From NCBI GenBank assembly GCA_028554755.1, contig JAPTOF010000002.1, positions 12,263,001-12,327,000 on the forward strand: 64,000 bases of DNA, given 5' to 3'. Positions 1-12,179 of the stretch are shown in pieces (position 1 is the first letter of the stretch; each line of letters begins with the position of its first letter). The DNA is from Cordia subcordata. Lineage: Eukaryota; Streptophyta; Magnoliopsida; Boraginales; Cordiaceae. The translations under genes were made by a program, and so were the position numbers. A model generated the notes under the pieces. The model saw nothing but the letters and a program-made list of their open reading frames with translations. It was not told the DNA's origin and ran no database searches.

Positions 1-835
1 AAATCTATGTTTCATAAATAAACTTTTCCATGAAGGTAATAAATATTATCATCGATATAAGATTTTCAAGATGTTCCAACAAGGAAAAGAGAAATTCATA
101 TGATATTGACCCTGCTTGATGTTTAGGTGGTACATTCTAAGGCGCAACCTTTTGATATTTCTCATAGTTTCAAAGACAAGTGTACCTAGACGAGCCTTCG
201 ATTTTTCGGTGACACAATGTATGAAGCAGAAGACTACATATTTAGCATTAATCTCAATCACGTTGTTACTGAAATATACTAGCAAAACCAATTAGGTTTC
301 GAACACATTTGTAATATTCGACATTGGTGCGAGAAATGGTAAGTGCGTGGTTTATAAGTGGGTGTCTGGGTTTAAGAAATAACTTAGTTAACCAGTGAAT
401 TTGAGCTCTAAGTAGTTATGCTTAAGTTTTTTACACTGTTCTCACTTGTGGGGCCAGGGTGACAATACTGGTCTTTGATAGTATGCTTGAAGTCTCAAAC
501 ATCAATATACTGCATTTCCTACAAATTTTCACTATAAGACGACCAGAGTATTTCTGGTGGTACATCTCACTACTATAACTATGCATATAAGGTAGCTGTG
601 ACACAGTCTCTTAAACTCGACCCAGATATTCTGAACTAATATTTATAACTGCTTTCTTCCATAGGTACATTTATAATCCCAACATCATAAGTTTAGGCCT
701 TCCACTAAGTAGTACATAGAAGTTCCCGCCCCCTCCCGCAACTGAAAGAACAAAAGAAACGAAGAACACATAGCAATACTTCTACTTGTAGCCACACTAG
801 ATAAGCAAAATAGTCAGAAGGCAAAAGAAAAAGAC
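1..835 (-). other. RH39 intron 5, continuing off the left edge
   Basis: The last visible RH39 exon ends in a GT donor at 835-834. No further helicase motif (motifs IV to VI) can be read on the minus strand between here and position 1. I therefore take this stretch as part of a long intron whose downstream exons lie outside the window. An 80-codon open frame at 49-291 has no recognisable family and looks like chance. Nothing else stands out. Confidence 0.6.
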
Positions 836-3320
836 CTGCAACAATGCTTCCAGCTTGTTTTCTGAACCAGAAAGTTTGATGAAATCATGACGAGCAGAAG
901 CAATCTTCTTATGCAAAGTAGATGTACGTAAATGCATAATCCCTCGAAACTCCTCATCAATAAGTTTTTGAACTGCCTGCTCCACAAAAACGAAGTGAAG
1001 CAAAGTTCATTACGGTAATAGGACTATGTCGCTATAATACACTGAATTTCAAGTAGATCATTTAGTAAATAATTCCAATTTCTACGGCAGGGCTATTTTC
1101 TTGCACAATATTGTTTAGAAGTAGATCATTAGGCCCCAATAATCAAGGTTGTATCTGGTGATTTACTGCTTTTTGTCTCCATTAAGCTCAGGTACAGAAT
1201 AGTTATAACACTTAAATGAGCATACCTTTGTCATTGTTGCACTAACCAAGACAGTTTGAAATCCTTGATCACCAGATTTTGATGCACGATTCTTTAATGG
1301 ACCAAGAAATTTCCGGATATCGGGACCGAAGCCACGATCAAACATGGTATCTGCTTCATCTAACACCTAGAATAATTTTCCCCTTAGCTAAGTTTCTAGA
1401 GTAAACTGGATAGGTACTTGGTTTAAATTAAGCATGCTCTAAGAACAATATTTCCAAGTAGAAATACAATTATAAGCAGAGAAGAATGTTTACCAAGTAT
1501 TTGATGTCACCATAAACCATGTTCCCGTCCTCAATGTGCTGAAGAACCCTGCCTGGAGTCCCCACTACCATGTCAATTGGGGCATTCAAGGAATCCTCTT
1601 GAGGTCTCAAACGGCCACCACCACTTACCATAGTTGACCTGAATCGTGCATGGTGACTAATGGACTTTGCCACACGAAACACCTGTAATGCCGATTTTGG
1701 CCTCAGTTAGATTAGATAAGTCCTCAAGGCTCATACTAACTTCAAAATCTGCAGTTTGTTCCCAACTAAATGTAGGAAGAAAACAGAGGCTGAATCTATT
1801 ACCAAATTTGTTTACCTGCTCACATAGCTCCCTTGTGGGGCACAGAACAACTGCTCGAGGTCGTCTGGGCTTCATCAACATACCATTTAATGCCTCATCT
1901 CGTCTCAGCAACTGAAAAAACAAGTATCAGAAGTGCCGCATCTTTATGCAACAATATTTAGTTAACCATGAAAGTAAAAAAGTTCACGCGCAATTCTATG
2001 GTTTTAATTATGAGGAAACGAAGTGACTAACGGAAGGATCAGAGCACCATAAGTTTAATAAGATTCACCACTGGAGTCAACATGCGTTTAAATTCTCTTA
2101 GATGACACACAGAAGCATTCTTCGTGTTCACAAAAATGCTTACTGAGCATCATATAACTTAAACCTGTGATTAGCACATAATTTAAAATTAAAATAAATT
2201 AATTTAGTTAGTTCCAAGCTGGAGAAAATAAGTTTTTAGTCAAAACATAGATCGTATAAAAAGAAATGCATCTTAAATAGCCCAATATGGCGGTTAAACC
2301 GCTTCTCTTTATACTGCTCTTTTGTTATCGTATTCATCCTTGTGTCTAATCATTTCAAAACCACCACCTTTCTATTTTCAAGTATCATGTTTCTCTAGAA
2401 ATGAAAGTAGGACTACAAAGTAAATAAACCAGCAGCAACTAACAAAGCAGCCAATCTATTATACTATCTATCGAAAAGCAAAATACTAATCCATTTTCAC
2501 AAAAAATTCTTTCAAGAATGCTTCAGAACATCGAAAAAGTTCCAAACTTCACTACAATGGTGCTCATCTCAACAATAAAGTAGCCACTCTGCAAAAAATA
2601 TTCATTAAGCACCACTACAAATGTTTATTTCACAAGAGTCTGATAAAAAAATGCTTCAAAGCAGGAAAGATTCCAAATTTTGTACCTGAATATCAATAAG
2701 AACCATAATAATATTTACCAAAAGCATACCACAACTAAGTAAAGCAGCCACTTTATGGCCACGCAAAGATGGAAGCTTTATACCTGAACAAGAGGCAACA
2801 TGTAAGCCAGAGTCTTGCCAGAGCCAGTATGAGAACCCAAAACCACACTTTTCCCATCAAGCACAGCAGGAACACCAATACACTGAATCTCAGTAGGCAC
2901 AGAGATACCCATTTCACCCAAAGCCCCCATCACTTCTTCACTCAACCCCAGCTCCTCAAAATTATCAACCAAGGACACATTTTTCCTCTTATTATTCCTC
3001 TTTGACCCCTCATTTTCATTGTTATTTTCAATCCTACCCACTAGTGGCTGCTTTGGGTCAATCTTTTTGGCTTGTGGGGTGGTGGTTTTGGGTGAGTCTT
3101 TGAGGTTTCTAACCCTGAGTCTTTCAAGTAAAATTGAATGCTTTATGGGTTGAAGTGCTTCTTCTGCTTGGGTTGTGGTGGTTGTGGCTGTGGTGGTGGT
3201 GGAGCAAAAGGGTCTGAGTGTTGCTAAAACCACCCTGTTGGGGTAAAGGGGTTTAGGGAAAGAGAAGTGTTTGGGTAAAGATAGGGAAAGGTTTAATAGA
3301 GCTCTTGTTGTTCCTCCCAT
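836..3320 (-). CDS. RH39: Chloroplast DEAD-box RNA helicase RH39, 5' part
   Basis: ATP-dependent RNA helicase. In Arabidopsis RH39 acts in plastids on 23S rRNA maturation, including the hidden break. Exons on the minus strand are 3320-2784, 1911-1816, 1682-1494, 1366-1226 and 976-836; all junctions are phase 0. They encode about 368 residues of a family of roughly 620. Motifs seen: an N-terminal Thr/Ser-rich transit-like segment (about 1-55), the Q motif before residue 150, P-loop SHTGSGKT (163-170), PTREL (204-208), TPGR, VLDEAD (DEAD at 277-280) and SAT (316-318). The second RecA domain is off the left edge. An in-frame ATG lies 75 bases upstream (3395), but the family begins near MGGTTRALL, so I chose 3320. 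The neighbouring MRNIP-like gene diverges from it. The family call is very secure; plastid targeting is inferred from the family. Confidence 0.95.
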
Positions 3321-3717
3321 TACTTTAGCTTGGTGATATGCGTGTGTTTTTGTTTTGGTTTTGAGGCTGCTTATAAGCTTTGCTTTGTTCTGCAAAATGG
3401 GATATATAGGTTTTGGATAATTGCACCTCGAGAGAGTAATACCTCTTTTTTTTTTGTCTTTTTTTTTTTTTTTTTTTGGTTAGGTTATATGTCATTTGCA
3501 TTTCACTATTTCTTTTCTTTTTGGGTATTGTAGACCCTGCATTTCAATCAGAGCTTTGTGTTTGGATATGGATTTCTTTGGATGTTGATCTCTACCTATT
3601 TTTTTCTTTTTATTGCGTGGCTAAGTCGAGAAAATTAAATAGTCATGATAGTGGGTAAGTTTTTTCAAAATTCTACCTCTCTCCATCTGAAGCTTTTTCT
3701 CGTGAAGTCAATATTAT

Positions 3718-3941
3718 TAGAGTTTATTTGAATTGATTTTTTTAAATATGTTTTAATAATTTTTTAAAAACAGTATTCTTTTAGAAGTTAAAAATTTTGA
3801 CTTTTAAAAAAAGTTGTATTTGAGTTTGTTTTAAAAGTTCAGTTTTTTTGGAAGCTAAATCAAATAGTTATTGTAAATTTAATGTAATTTTTTCAGGAAA
3901 AAAATTCTTTTCCTTAAAAAAAAATCCAAACAAGCCCTTAG
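3718..3941. repeat. AT-rich MITE, family with TTTGAATTGA-type ends
   Basis: The unit opens with TTTATTTGAATTGATTTTTT and closes with ATCCAAACAAGCCC, which are roughly inverted copies of each other. Its interior has the string AAATCAAATAGTTATTGTAA, which also occurs almost unchanged in the copy at 56911-57124. Related ends (AATCCAAACA...) recur at about 11820, 44930 and 56860. It is non-coding. Confidence 0.55.
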
Positions 3942-4114
3942 TATAAACTCATTTGGATTGAATTTTCCTAAAAGAAAATATTTATCGTATAACTTTTGGA
4001 AAAAAGCGTTCCTTAAAAGAGTTCAACTTTTTTACTTATGAAAAAAAATTAATTTGTGATATTTTTAGCTTTTTTAAAGAATTTTAACTTTTTCTTTTTA
4101 AAAGTGGTTGCAAG

Positions 4115-4751
4115 TAGGGATGGAAATCGGAGCGGGTTTTTGGATAATTAGGTTTCTCAGATTTGGATTTTCAGATTTAGATGGAGAAAATTAAAAACTG
4201 ATTGAGTGGTATAAAAGTAACTATCTGACCATTTTCGAATGTCGGGTTTTTCGGGATTGGATTTTCGGATATTTTGTTGAATTAGAAAATGTTGAGTTGC
4301 TTATTAATCATTGATCAATTTAACAATATTAATTTGAAATCATTACAACAATAATAAATCATCATAACTAAAACTAGACAAAACTAAAATGTTAATTTTA
4401 ATGTCTAAATTAGAATTTCAAAGTATTAAGTTATTAATTAACTACCATGTTATTTAATTTCTCATTACTTTTGTAGAATTTTTTTTTCTCTTTTTAGTTT
4501 GTATATTTTAATATTAATATAGTATATAACATGTGTGTTTATATATACGTTATATTAGAATATTATGGTGAATAATTCACTATGAAGTAGTGTAAGTGTT
4601 TTTTTTTTGGGTTTTTCAGATCAGATTCGGATAGGGGAAAAAAAACTATCCACAACTACGACCTAGTAATTTTGTCAAATTCAAATATTTTGCAATTTTT
4701 TCCATCCGATCGGGTTCGGATTCGGATGCCTGGTCAAAATTTCCACCCCTA
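4115..4751. mobile_element. Non-autonomous element with TAGGGRTGGAAAT ends, nested in an older MITE
   Basis: The left end TAGGGATGGAAAT and right end ATTTCCACCCCTA are inverted copies with one mismatch. The flanks GTTGCAAG (4107-4114) and GTTGTAAA (4752-4759) match at 6 of 8 positions and look like an aged target duplication. Inside both ends, GGGTT/CGGAT-rich strings (e.g. CGGGTTTTTCGGGATTGG) resemble a common plant repeat class. It has no coding capacity. The sequence on either side reads as one interrupted MITE. Confidence 0.55.
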
Positions 4752-4835
4752 GTTGTAAATAGTTATTATAAAAATATATATATATATATATTATTAAAAA
4801 ACTTTGTTTCATTAAAAAAAAAATCAAAATGGGTC

Positions 4836-4844
4836 CTATATATC
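4836..4844 (+). promoter_or_regulatory. Possible TATA box of the MRNIP-like gene
   Basis: CTATATATC lies about 115 bases before the ATG at 4956, in an otherwise mixed leader that ends in a CACACA-rich tract. The position fits a short 5' leader, but AT-rich DNA makes such matches cheap. Confidence 0.3.
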
Positions 4845-4955
4845 AATTTCCCAATATCGATTTTCCCGCCATCTTTCTTTCCGAAATAAAATCTCCCCCC
4901 AAACTTCAAAAACACACACAATCACACACACACACAACGCGTGGAGAGATCAGCC

Positions 4956-7057
4956 ATGTCGACCACCTTCATCGCTGTCCAGTGTTACCAATGCTCCACC
5001 ATGCAGGTGAAGCAGCAGAAGAAGTGCAGCAACAGGTGGAGCTGCGTGGTCTGCAACGAGAAGCAATCTGTTCGCAAAGTCTTCGCCCGAGCTTTGATGG
5101 CCAAGGAAGTTCGCAAATTCGTGCAGAGCTTCAACATGGCTCGCCAATTCGATGAAGAAAAAACAGCGACTCCACCTGAGATTGATGATGATCATCAGTT
5201 GATGAATGATAACAAGAAGAAACGAACAGATTGGTCCGAATACATCAGCCCAGAAGATGAAAAAACCAACGAAATTGATGATGACGAAGGTACTTTAGAC
5301 CTCGTTTTTCTTTGCTTATTTGAAGGTGCATATAAGCTGCCTGTCGGAATAAATATGTGCTTATAAGTTGTCGACTTGTTTGGCAAATCGGCGTTTATCA
5401 GTATCCATATTTGTTAAAATGATAAAAAAGATTTAACTTATTTAGTAAATAGATGTTTGTAAGTAATAGGATTTGTTAAAACAATAAAAGAAAGATTTTA
5501 TACTAATAATAATGTTGTAGAACACAATTAGTGTCTAGTCAAACTAGATTGCTTATAACCAGTTAGAGTTTATAAGCTATTTTTACTTGCTTATTTGTAA
5601 GAGTTATCAAACACATAATTTTTATTCATTTTTTTTTTTAATAAATAAGTTTTGACCAACTTATAAGGAAATATGACCACTCAGTTGCTAATTGTGATTG
5701 TAATTGGATTAATAACATCATGCCCAATGTACGAGACTCCTGAGAATCTGAGGAAGGTAGATGTATGCACCTGAAATTTGCATTTCAAACGTGACATTTA
5801 ACAAATAAGTATTTAAATGTCGCGCAAAGCATGAGCTTTTTATTTTTGGATTGATGATATTAGTTGGAAAATTTGCATTTAATGGTTTGTTTGCTCTCTG
5901 TGGATTTCAACATATACATGTGTATGCAGGCGTATCCAAGTATTTAACAAACAAGCAATTGATCTTCATGCAAAACATGATCTTTTATTACTTGATTAAT
6001 AACTTTAGTTGGAATTATTTTAGTCTAATTGTTCTGTAACAAGTAAACACTTGACTATTTGAGCTAAAGCACGGCCTTCCATTTCTTGATTAATAACGTA
6101 TTTTTGAAATTGCGTTTAGTCATTTGTTTCTTCTGTGGTTCTTGATATATAAATCTATATGGCACCTGTATCTATATGCATGTACTTAGAGGTAATATTC
6201 ATACTATTTGCAAATATAAGTGTGAGCTCTTGTTAATCTATGAAAGATGGTTAGAGGTTATTGTTAAATTTCTCTTTGAAACTTTTACAAACTTGAAACT
6301 GATGTATTTTATGAGCAAGTACATGCTTTTGCTGTTCTTATGCAATTTAAATGTTTTTGGATTGCCAAGGGGATGAATTTGAGCCAAAGATTGTGACAGA
6401 GCTGCCTAATGTATTGTTCAAGAAGCCTAGACTGAACAACTGTTGCAGCTCATCGGATGGTGGAGATGGTAAAAAGGCTTTCAGGCCAGTTTTTGGCAAG
6501 AGGAATAACAAAAGGCAGAACAATTCTCAAGGTCAGTATATGTAGGTTCAGCTATGTGAATTTGACGATACTAACCAACTAAATTCAGCGATGTGAATTT
6601 ATTGCTTGCAGTATTCAGCGACATGAATTTATTTCTTGTGATTAATTTTGCAGCCTGGGAGCTGAATGAATATCATTCAACAAGAGCAAGAGAGGTTTGT
6701 GGTAATCAAAAAGTGCAGACGGAAGATTTGTTTCCAAGGAAGGAATCTGTGAGAGTTCGGCCAACAGGAGGGGCTTCCAAATGGAAGCCTTATGGGACCC
6801 GAAATGATGATGATAATGGTTCTGGAGATCAAGAGCCTGGGAAGCATAAGCTAAGTCACACAAAGGGAGCTTCCAAATGGAGTGAGTACTTAGCAGAAGA
6901 CGATGATAATGGTGTTGGTGAAGATGGTGCTTGCATGGGGCTTAATGGTAGTGGCAGAGACTTCACCAATCATTCAAGGATTGGGAACTCAGACGCATTT
7001 GAATTGGCATCCAAGGATTGGATGGTAGAGGAAGATATCCACCCTGATTTCATGTGA
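4956..7057 (+). CDS. MRNIP: MRN complex-interacting protein-like (UPF0544) zinc-ribbon protein
   Basis: Exons 4956-5289, 6370-6531 and 6654-7057 (both junctions phase 1) give 299 residues. The N terminus holds a four-cysteine ribbon, CYQC (10-13) then C24 and CVVC (30-33), followed by a basic segment KVFARALMAKEVRKFVQ. This is the hallmark of the MRNIP/C5orf45 family, which in animals binds the MRE11-RAD50-NBS1 repair complex. The rest is acidic and low in order, with three short Trp repeats: TDWSEY (W93), ASKWKPY (W209) and ASKWSEYL (W241). The ATG at 4956 directly precedes the conserved start; 4941 is a GTG and was not used. Intron 1 (1,080 bp) contains diverged internal repeats. The plant function is not known to me; nuclear repair is inferred from the animal family. 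Confidence 0.88.
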
Positions 7058-8360
7058 AGACCTTTTAGCTTGTTCCTAAGTGCAAAAATGTGATTACTCA
7101 TGTTGCTTATCGTCATTTCAACAAGTCGCTAATTCTCTTCTAGCTGCTGTGCTGCCTGTGTATAATCTTGCTCATTTAGTTCAGCTTTTAAATTGTTCAA
7201 AAAGGGCGTACAGGACTCACAAAGAGCTCGTCATTTCCACATAATGGTGACATGAAAACGGCCAGGCTTTCGGAATCTTATTCTTGTTCTGGTTCTTTAT
7301 CCTGCCATCAGGCGTAGAGTTTGAATGTGTCAATTAAGTGCACTACCTGATGCCATGGTGTGATTTCAATATTCAACATTGACAGCATAGCTGCATTATG
7401 GATGTCCATTGTCACTTTAACAGGTCGCAAGTTCCTTTTTTGTCTTTTTTGTGGGTGTAATGCCCGTATATCCAAATGTTTCTTTATCCTTCTGTCAGCT
7501 AATGAGTTTGAATGTGTGATTAATCGGCACCCAGCGTGATGGTGGGCCCTCAGCCATTTCTGTGAGCCTGTTTTGCAGTTCTTATTTAAGGTGCTTATAA
7601 GCACTTTTTATAAAAAGCTGACCTTTGCTTTCATTTCAGTGTTTGTAAACATCCAAATAAGTACTACCAAGCAGGCTCTTATACTTGGACTCAAATGAGT
7701 TGCTGTGGAAGTGATGTGGCATACACTAGACTTGACAAAGTTAAATGAGCATTTTGAAGTTGTGACCCTCGAACCATATTTATGTGCATATTCTACACAT
7801 TGGGAATTCCAGTTACAGAGAAGTGCGCACTCTCTCCGCGTTTGAAGTAAAACATCCTGTTTGATGATAGATCCAAACAATTTGATTCACAAAACTCTCA
7901 CTATATGCAAGATGCGTGACAGTTTAAAGGGTAAAAACTAACATAAGAAATGTTGCGAATGATGGTATTATGTTCAGGGTACTGGGAAATGGAAATGAGT
8001 AAAGTTCAAACAATCATATGGTCAGAGAGAACAAGTTTCAGTACCAACTTGGAGGAAGCAATACAAAATGCTAAACAGCTCTTCCCTTGAACATAACCAT
8101 TAACTATGACAATAATCAGAAGATGTGCTTAGTCCAAAATCATAAGCAATAACAAAGCACTGAAATGCCAAACTGAAACTTTTATGTATGCCAAATGATC
8201 TTATGTTCATACTTATTGATGAGAATCGAGCTCTCTTAAGCACACATGCCATCTAAGTTCACGGTTAGTATAAACTCTCTTTCCAAGTGTAGCAGGAGAC
8301 ACTAAACCATTATTCGACTAAGAAACAACGCCTAACAGTTTCTTGAAGTAACTTATGGCT
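7058..8360. other. Convergent intergenic region, MRNIP / MGP1
   Basis: This holds the 3' ends of two convergent genes. An imperfect tandem duplication is visible: 7294-7340 and 7480-7528 share TTCTTTATCC...CAG and GAGTTTGAATGTGT about 187 bases apart. A GCTTATAAGC motif lies near 7590. No coding sequence is recognised. Confidence 0.5.
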
Positions 8361-11300
8361 TCAAAGGAAGTTTCTGACGTCCAAAGACTTCACATCAGGC
8401 ATTTCCTCATCCTTGAACTCTTCCCTGCAATATAATGGAGAGACCAAATTACATCCGAGGTTTCAGAAGATGCACAAAAAAACGTTGCATGAAGGAAGCA
8501 GGAGACTGAAAATACATATATTCATCCAAATCATAGGTTTGAGACAAAAGCATAGCTTGATGGCATTTGGAAAAGTACCTTTTCTTCTGAGTTTCCATTG
8601 CCTCATGCGCATCCTTCTTCAGTTCTTCCAACTGAGCTTTTGCAATTTTGAGTTCCAATTGTTCTTCATACTTTGGCAAATCCTCTTTAAGAATCCCAAG
8701 CCTAAACAATTGTAACAATACACAACGCCCAGAATTAACTATATATCAGGTTACTCACTTCGTCAAATTACAAAATCAATAAACATCATAGTTATCTGTG
8801 TTTTCTCTGGTTAGAACAAGAATGGAAATCCTACGCAACATAAACCCAAAATTACTGGGACCAAATTTCACTAAGACTGGAAAATCTATTGCTACAACTG
8901 CTGTTTTAATTGTTATTTTAGACAGTATAATGCATCAATATCAATTAGATGGTTGAAAATTGGCAAGAGCAGAACAAGATAGAATAAGACATACTTCTGG
9001 TTGATCTTGTCGAACTCTGCCATCAGAAGAGCAATTCCCTTCTTGTCATTCCTCATAAGTGGCTTCTTCAGTTCTTTCTCAACTTTGTCTAGTGCATCCA
9101 TCATCATAGCTTCTGCACCTAGTTCATCAGTAAATCCCCTCCTGCCAGGAAAAAAAGAGTAGTACGAAAAGACAAGTGACAACAAGAGCAATTTTCATAA
9201 CAGAAAAAACATTCCTCTCATGAAAATTTGATGAAGAATGGCCTATTATAAATTCATAATGATAACACAGCTTACCACATTATAATTATTTGAACAGAAT
9301 TTAAGGGGACTGAGTACTGGGGAGAGGTTCTTTGGAAGCTAGTTCATTCAAAAACATGTACTTGGTCATCAAGACCAAACTTAACAAACTTCCAATGAAA
9401 AGATCATCCAGATAGATGGAAAGTCAAAGTATACACTAAAGACCGATTACTTCAAATGAAGAAGAATATAAAACCCCTCTAGGAGCTAAAACGCATCAAC
9501 ATACTTGATTCTTATCTCCTGTAGCGTCAGCAAATATGTCCGAGCATCTGGAATATCTTGTGTCCGTGTTTGAATAGTGTATTTGATCCTTTGAGATTCA
9601 GAAAAGAGATCTGCCCTACAGATACAGAAGACAATAAGGTTAAACAAATCTGGTAGACAAAAGTAACTATTGTAGTCAGGACTATCTGCTACAGTTTTGT
9701 GTCATTTCAAAATTTCCAGAAGGATGCAAGAAAAACTGCCATGCTACAGCATTATTGGAAAGTGAATCATAATTCTTCTGGCTAATACAGGATGAGCTGA
9801 CAAATGATTAAGAAGATCGGCAATATATGCAGTCAAAAGGAATTGGTTCAATACCAGGATGACATGTGGATAGTGGAGAAAATAAACTCAAGCATGAAAT
9901 TAGGGAAAAAAAAGAAAAGGGCAAGAAACATGATCATAGACAACCCAAAAAGTAATTTGAAGTACTGCAACTAATAACTCAGGCTTTTGTTAAGACATAC
10001 ACATGTAGCCTCTTACTATCTGGCTTGCCACAAAGCTTTTCACCAAGTTAAATAAAAAGTTGAGAAACTAAAAAGAGCAGAAATGCTTTCAGAATAGTGC
10101 ACATCAGTGGTGGAGATTTTATGTGTATGCACATGTATACAAGCGCATGATTCTGGATGTGTTCTTTTTTTCTTTTTCATGTGTGTGCATGTGTGTGTGT
10201 GTGCGAGAGAGAGAGAGAGAGAGATAACTCACTAATCATCACCTATAATTTTGAAAAAGTGCATATTTTTGTAATCGCTGAATAAAGCTATTAACAGGAT
10301 AACAAAGTAAATGAATAAATCTGCGAGAAAGACAGCTTTGAAGACTTACTTTTCTCTTACAGTCTTCATAACCTTAGCATACTGACTCACAGCAGCAGGA
10401 TCATTAGGGTCTATTGTGATCTTCTCTTTCCGGAGGACCCCCAATGCTGTCTCAAACTTTTTCTTAACCTCAAGAAATATGTTCTTCAACATCTCTTCAA
10501 GAACGCAAGCAGTTATAAGGAGTCACAAAAGTATCGTCTATGATGAACAAACAACATTCACGAGTTGACATAACAAAACATCAGATTTTTTATCAAAGAT
10601 CTTGGTCAGAAAGCTAATGGGGATTTGAGAGGTAAAATACAAAAAAGTACATGACATTTAATAAATTGGTCTAAATCTAATACATACAACTCCCGTAATT
10701 AATGAGTGATTAAGCCATAAAAAGATCTCACAAGTATTTGTAACTGCTTGCCAGAAGATGGTAAGTAATAACTCGAAGAAAACTGAAATAACCAAGGAAT
10801 GCAGTTTTAGAATATATCTTGCGAAATACCGTAACTAATGTAACAAAGCGTAAGAACTAGGAAGTCAGAGCATGAAACCTTAAATCCATCAATTTATTAG
10901 TGCAATTACTTATATAGAGGGCTGTGCTCCCTACTCACTTCCATACCCGAGATAAGGCACGCCAACAGAGAAAACACCAGAGATAAATGACCATGATAAG
11001 GAGTTCAGCTAAGTAAGCATACCATCACCCTTAAGTCCAGTGGGAGCAGCTGCTTTAGCAAAGGAACGGGTTGAAATTGCATGCTCTGGTTGAAGGATAA
11101 ACTGACCAGAATACAACTGCAAGGCCACAAGAATTTACTAATGGAACATCGTTTGAGCTTGGCCAACAAACAAATGCATGAATTTCAGAAAACTACAGGC
11201 GCTAACCATATTTGTACCAAAAAAGTCTAATGACTGGGAACATAGGCAACAAACAAATATCTAATTCAATGTAAATTTCCGCTTATCTCCACCAGGCATA

Positions 11301-12179
11301 ACTTGGATGCCATTATCATTATAATTATCTTGCTTGAATGGTATTACGCGTTACCCAAAGCCCTCAAGAAAAACTGACAAAGCAACCAATATTTGTGCCC
11401 TCATCTATAAATTTCCTACGCACTTCCCTGCATAGAGCAGCCCTAACTAATTCTAAGGACTTATCTTAATTCCCTGAGACACCTACTACCTCAGTTAACA
11501 CCAAACCAACTAACACCGTGGGAGGAATTTCACTATAATGTCTATGTGTACATGCATCTCGGTTCATAAATAAAAAACGACTTTTGTAACAAGTGCAATG
11601 TTGCATTCGTTAACGTTAGTTACATGACGCCATGTAAATTTACATGAATCATTTCTAACAGGTGCAATGTTGCAACCCCTTTTTCAATAGACATTGGAAT
11701 TGGCTTAAAAAAAGCTAAAACTCTTCAATGAGTTTTCTTGAGAAGCCAAAAACTTCAGATTCTAAGAAGAAAAGAACTTTCGTAAAGTTACTTAAAAAAA
11801 AAAGGTTTTTTTTTTAAACCAATCCAAACAGGTCAATATTAGAAAATCCAATTTCCACAGTTTTTTAAATAGGAAAAAAGAAAAGCTAATTTCCACAGTT
11901 TTTTCAATAGGAAAAAAGAAAAGGTAATTTCCGTATAACATATACATATTAATACACACACATTTATCAATAAACCCTACAGTCTGCTATACACACAGTA
12001 AACAAAAACTGCCTACACCTGGATGTACATTTCGCGAATCGAATCGATCTAAATAATTCATTTTTAAAATTTTCTAAAAGATTTACAGGAAAAAAAAACC
12101 GAAAAAAATCGAAAAGAAAGAGAAGAAGAAGAAAAACCTGACGAGTGGATCGTGAAACGAAGCGAGAAGCGAAAGCCAT
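8361..12179 (-). CDS. MGP1: Mitochondrial ATP synthase 24 kDa subunit (FAd)
   Basis: Plant-specific subunit of the mitochondrial F1Fo ATP synthase. The Arabidopsis gene (MGP1) is needed for pollen function. Seven exons on the minus strand: 12179-12138, 11116-11023, 10494-10350, 9615-9505, 9141-8995, 8701-8579 and 8424-8361, with phases consistent throughout, giving 241 residues (Arabidopsis about 240). Recognisable blocks include the presequence MAFASRFVSRSTRQ, RKEKITIDPNDPAAV, KADLFSESQRIK, TQDIPDARTYLL, RGFTDELGAEAMM, GILKEDLPKYEEQLEL and the C-terminal EEMPDVKSLDVRNFL. An in-frame ATG 18 bases upstream would add MWRAPK, but the conserved presequence starts at 12179. It converges on MRNIP and diverges from the valyl-tRNA synthetase gene. 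It is complete with no defects. Confidence 0.96.
10181..10224. repeat. Compound (GT)n(GA)n microsatellite
   Basis: A GTGTGTGCATGTGTGTGT run passes directly into (GA)n inside intron 3 of the MGP1 gene, about 125 bases from the exon donor. It is a simple sequence repeat and likely polymorphic. Confidence 0.9.

Larger units (their letters stand above)
3321..4955. other. Divergent intergenic region, RH39 / MRNIP, filled with nested small transposons
   Basis: This stretch separates two head-to-head genes and must hold both promoters. Beyond about 150 bases from each start codon it is almost wholly AT-rich repeat: a MITE at 3718-3941 and a second, related copy from about 3950 to 4830 split by a 637-bp element at 4115-4751. 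An (AT)n run lies near 4775-4790. No coding sequence is seen. Confidence 0.6.

Noticed and set aside
4829..5155. 108-codon open frame overlapping the MRNIP start
   Set aside because: It is an alternative frame of the real exon 1; the CYQC/CVVC zinc ribbon is in the other frame.
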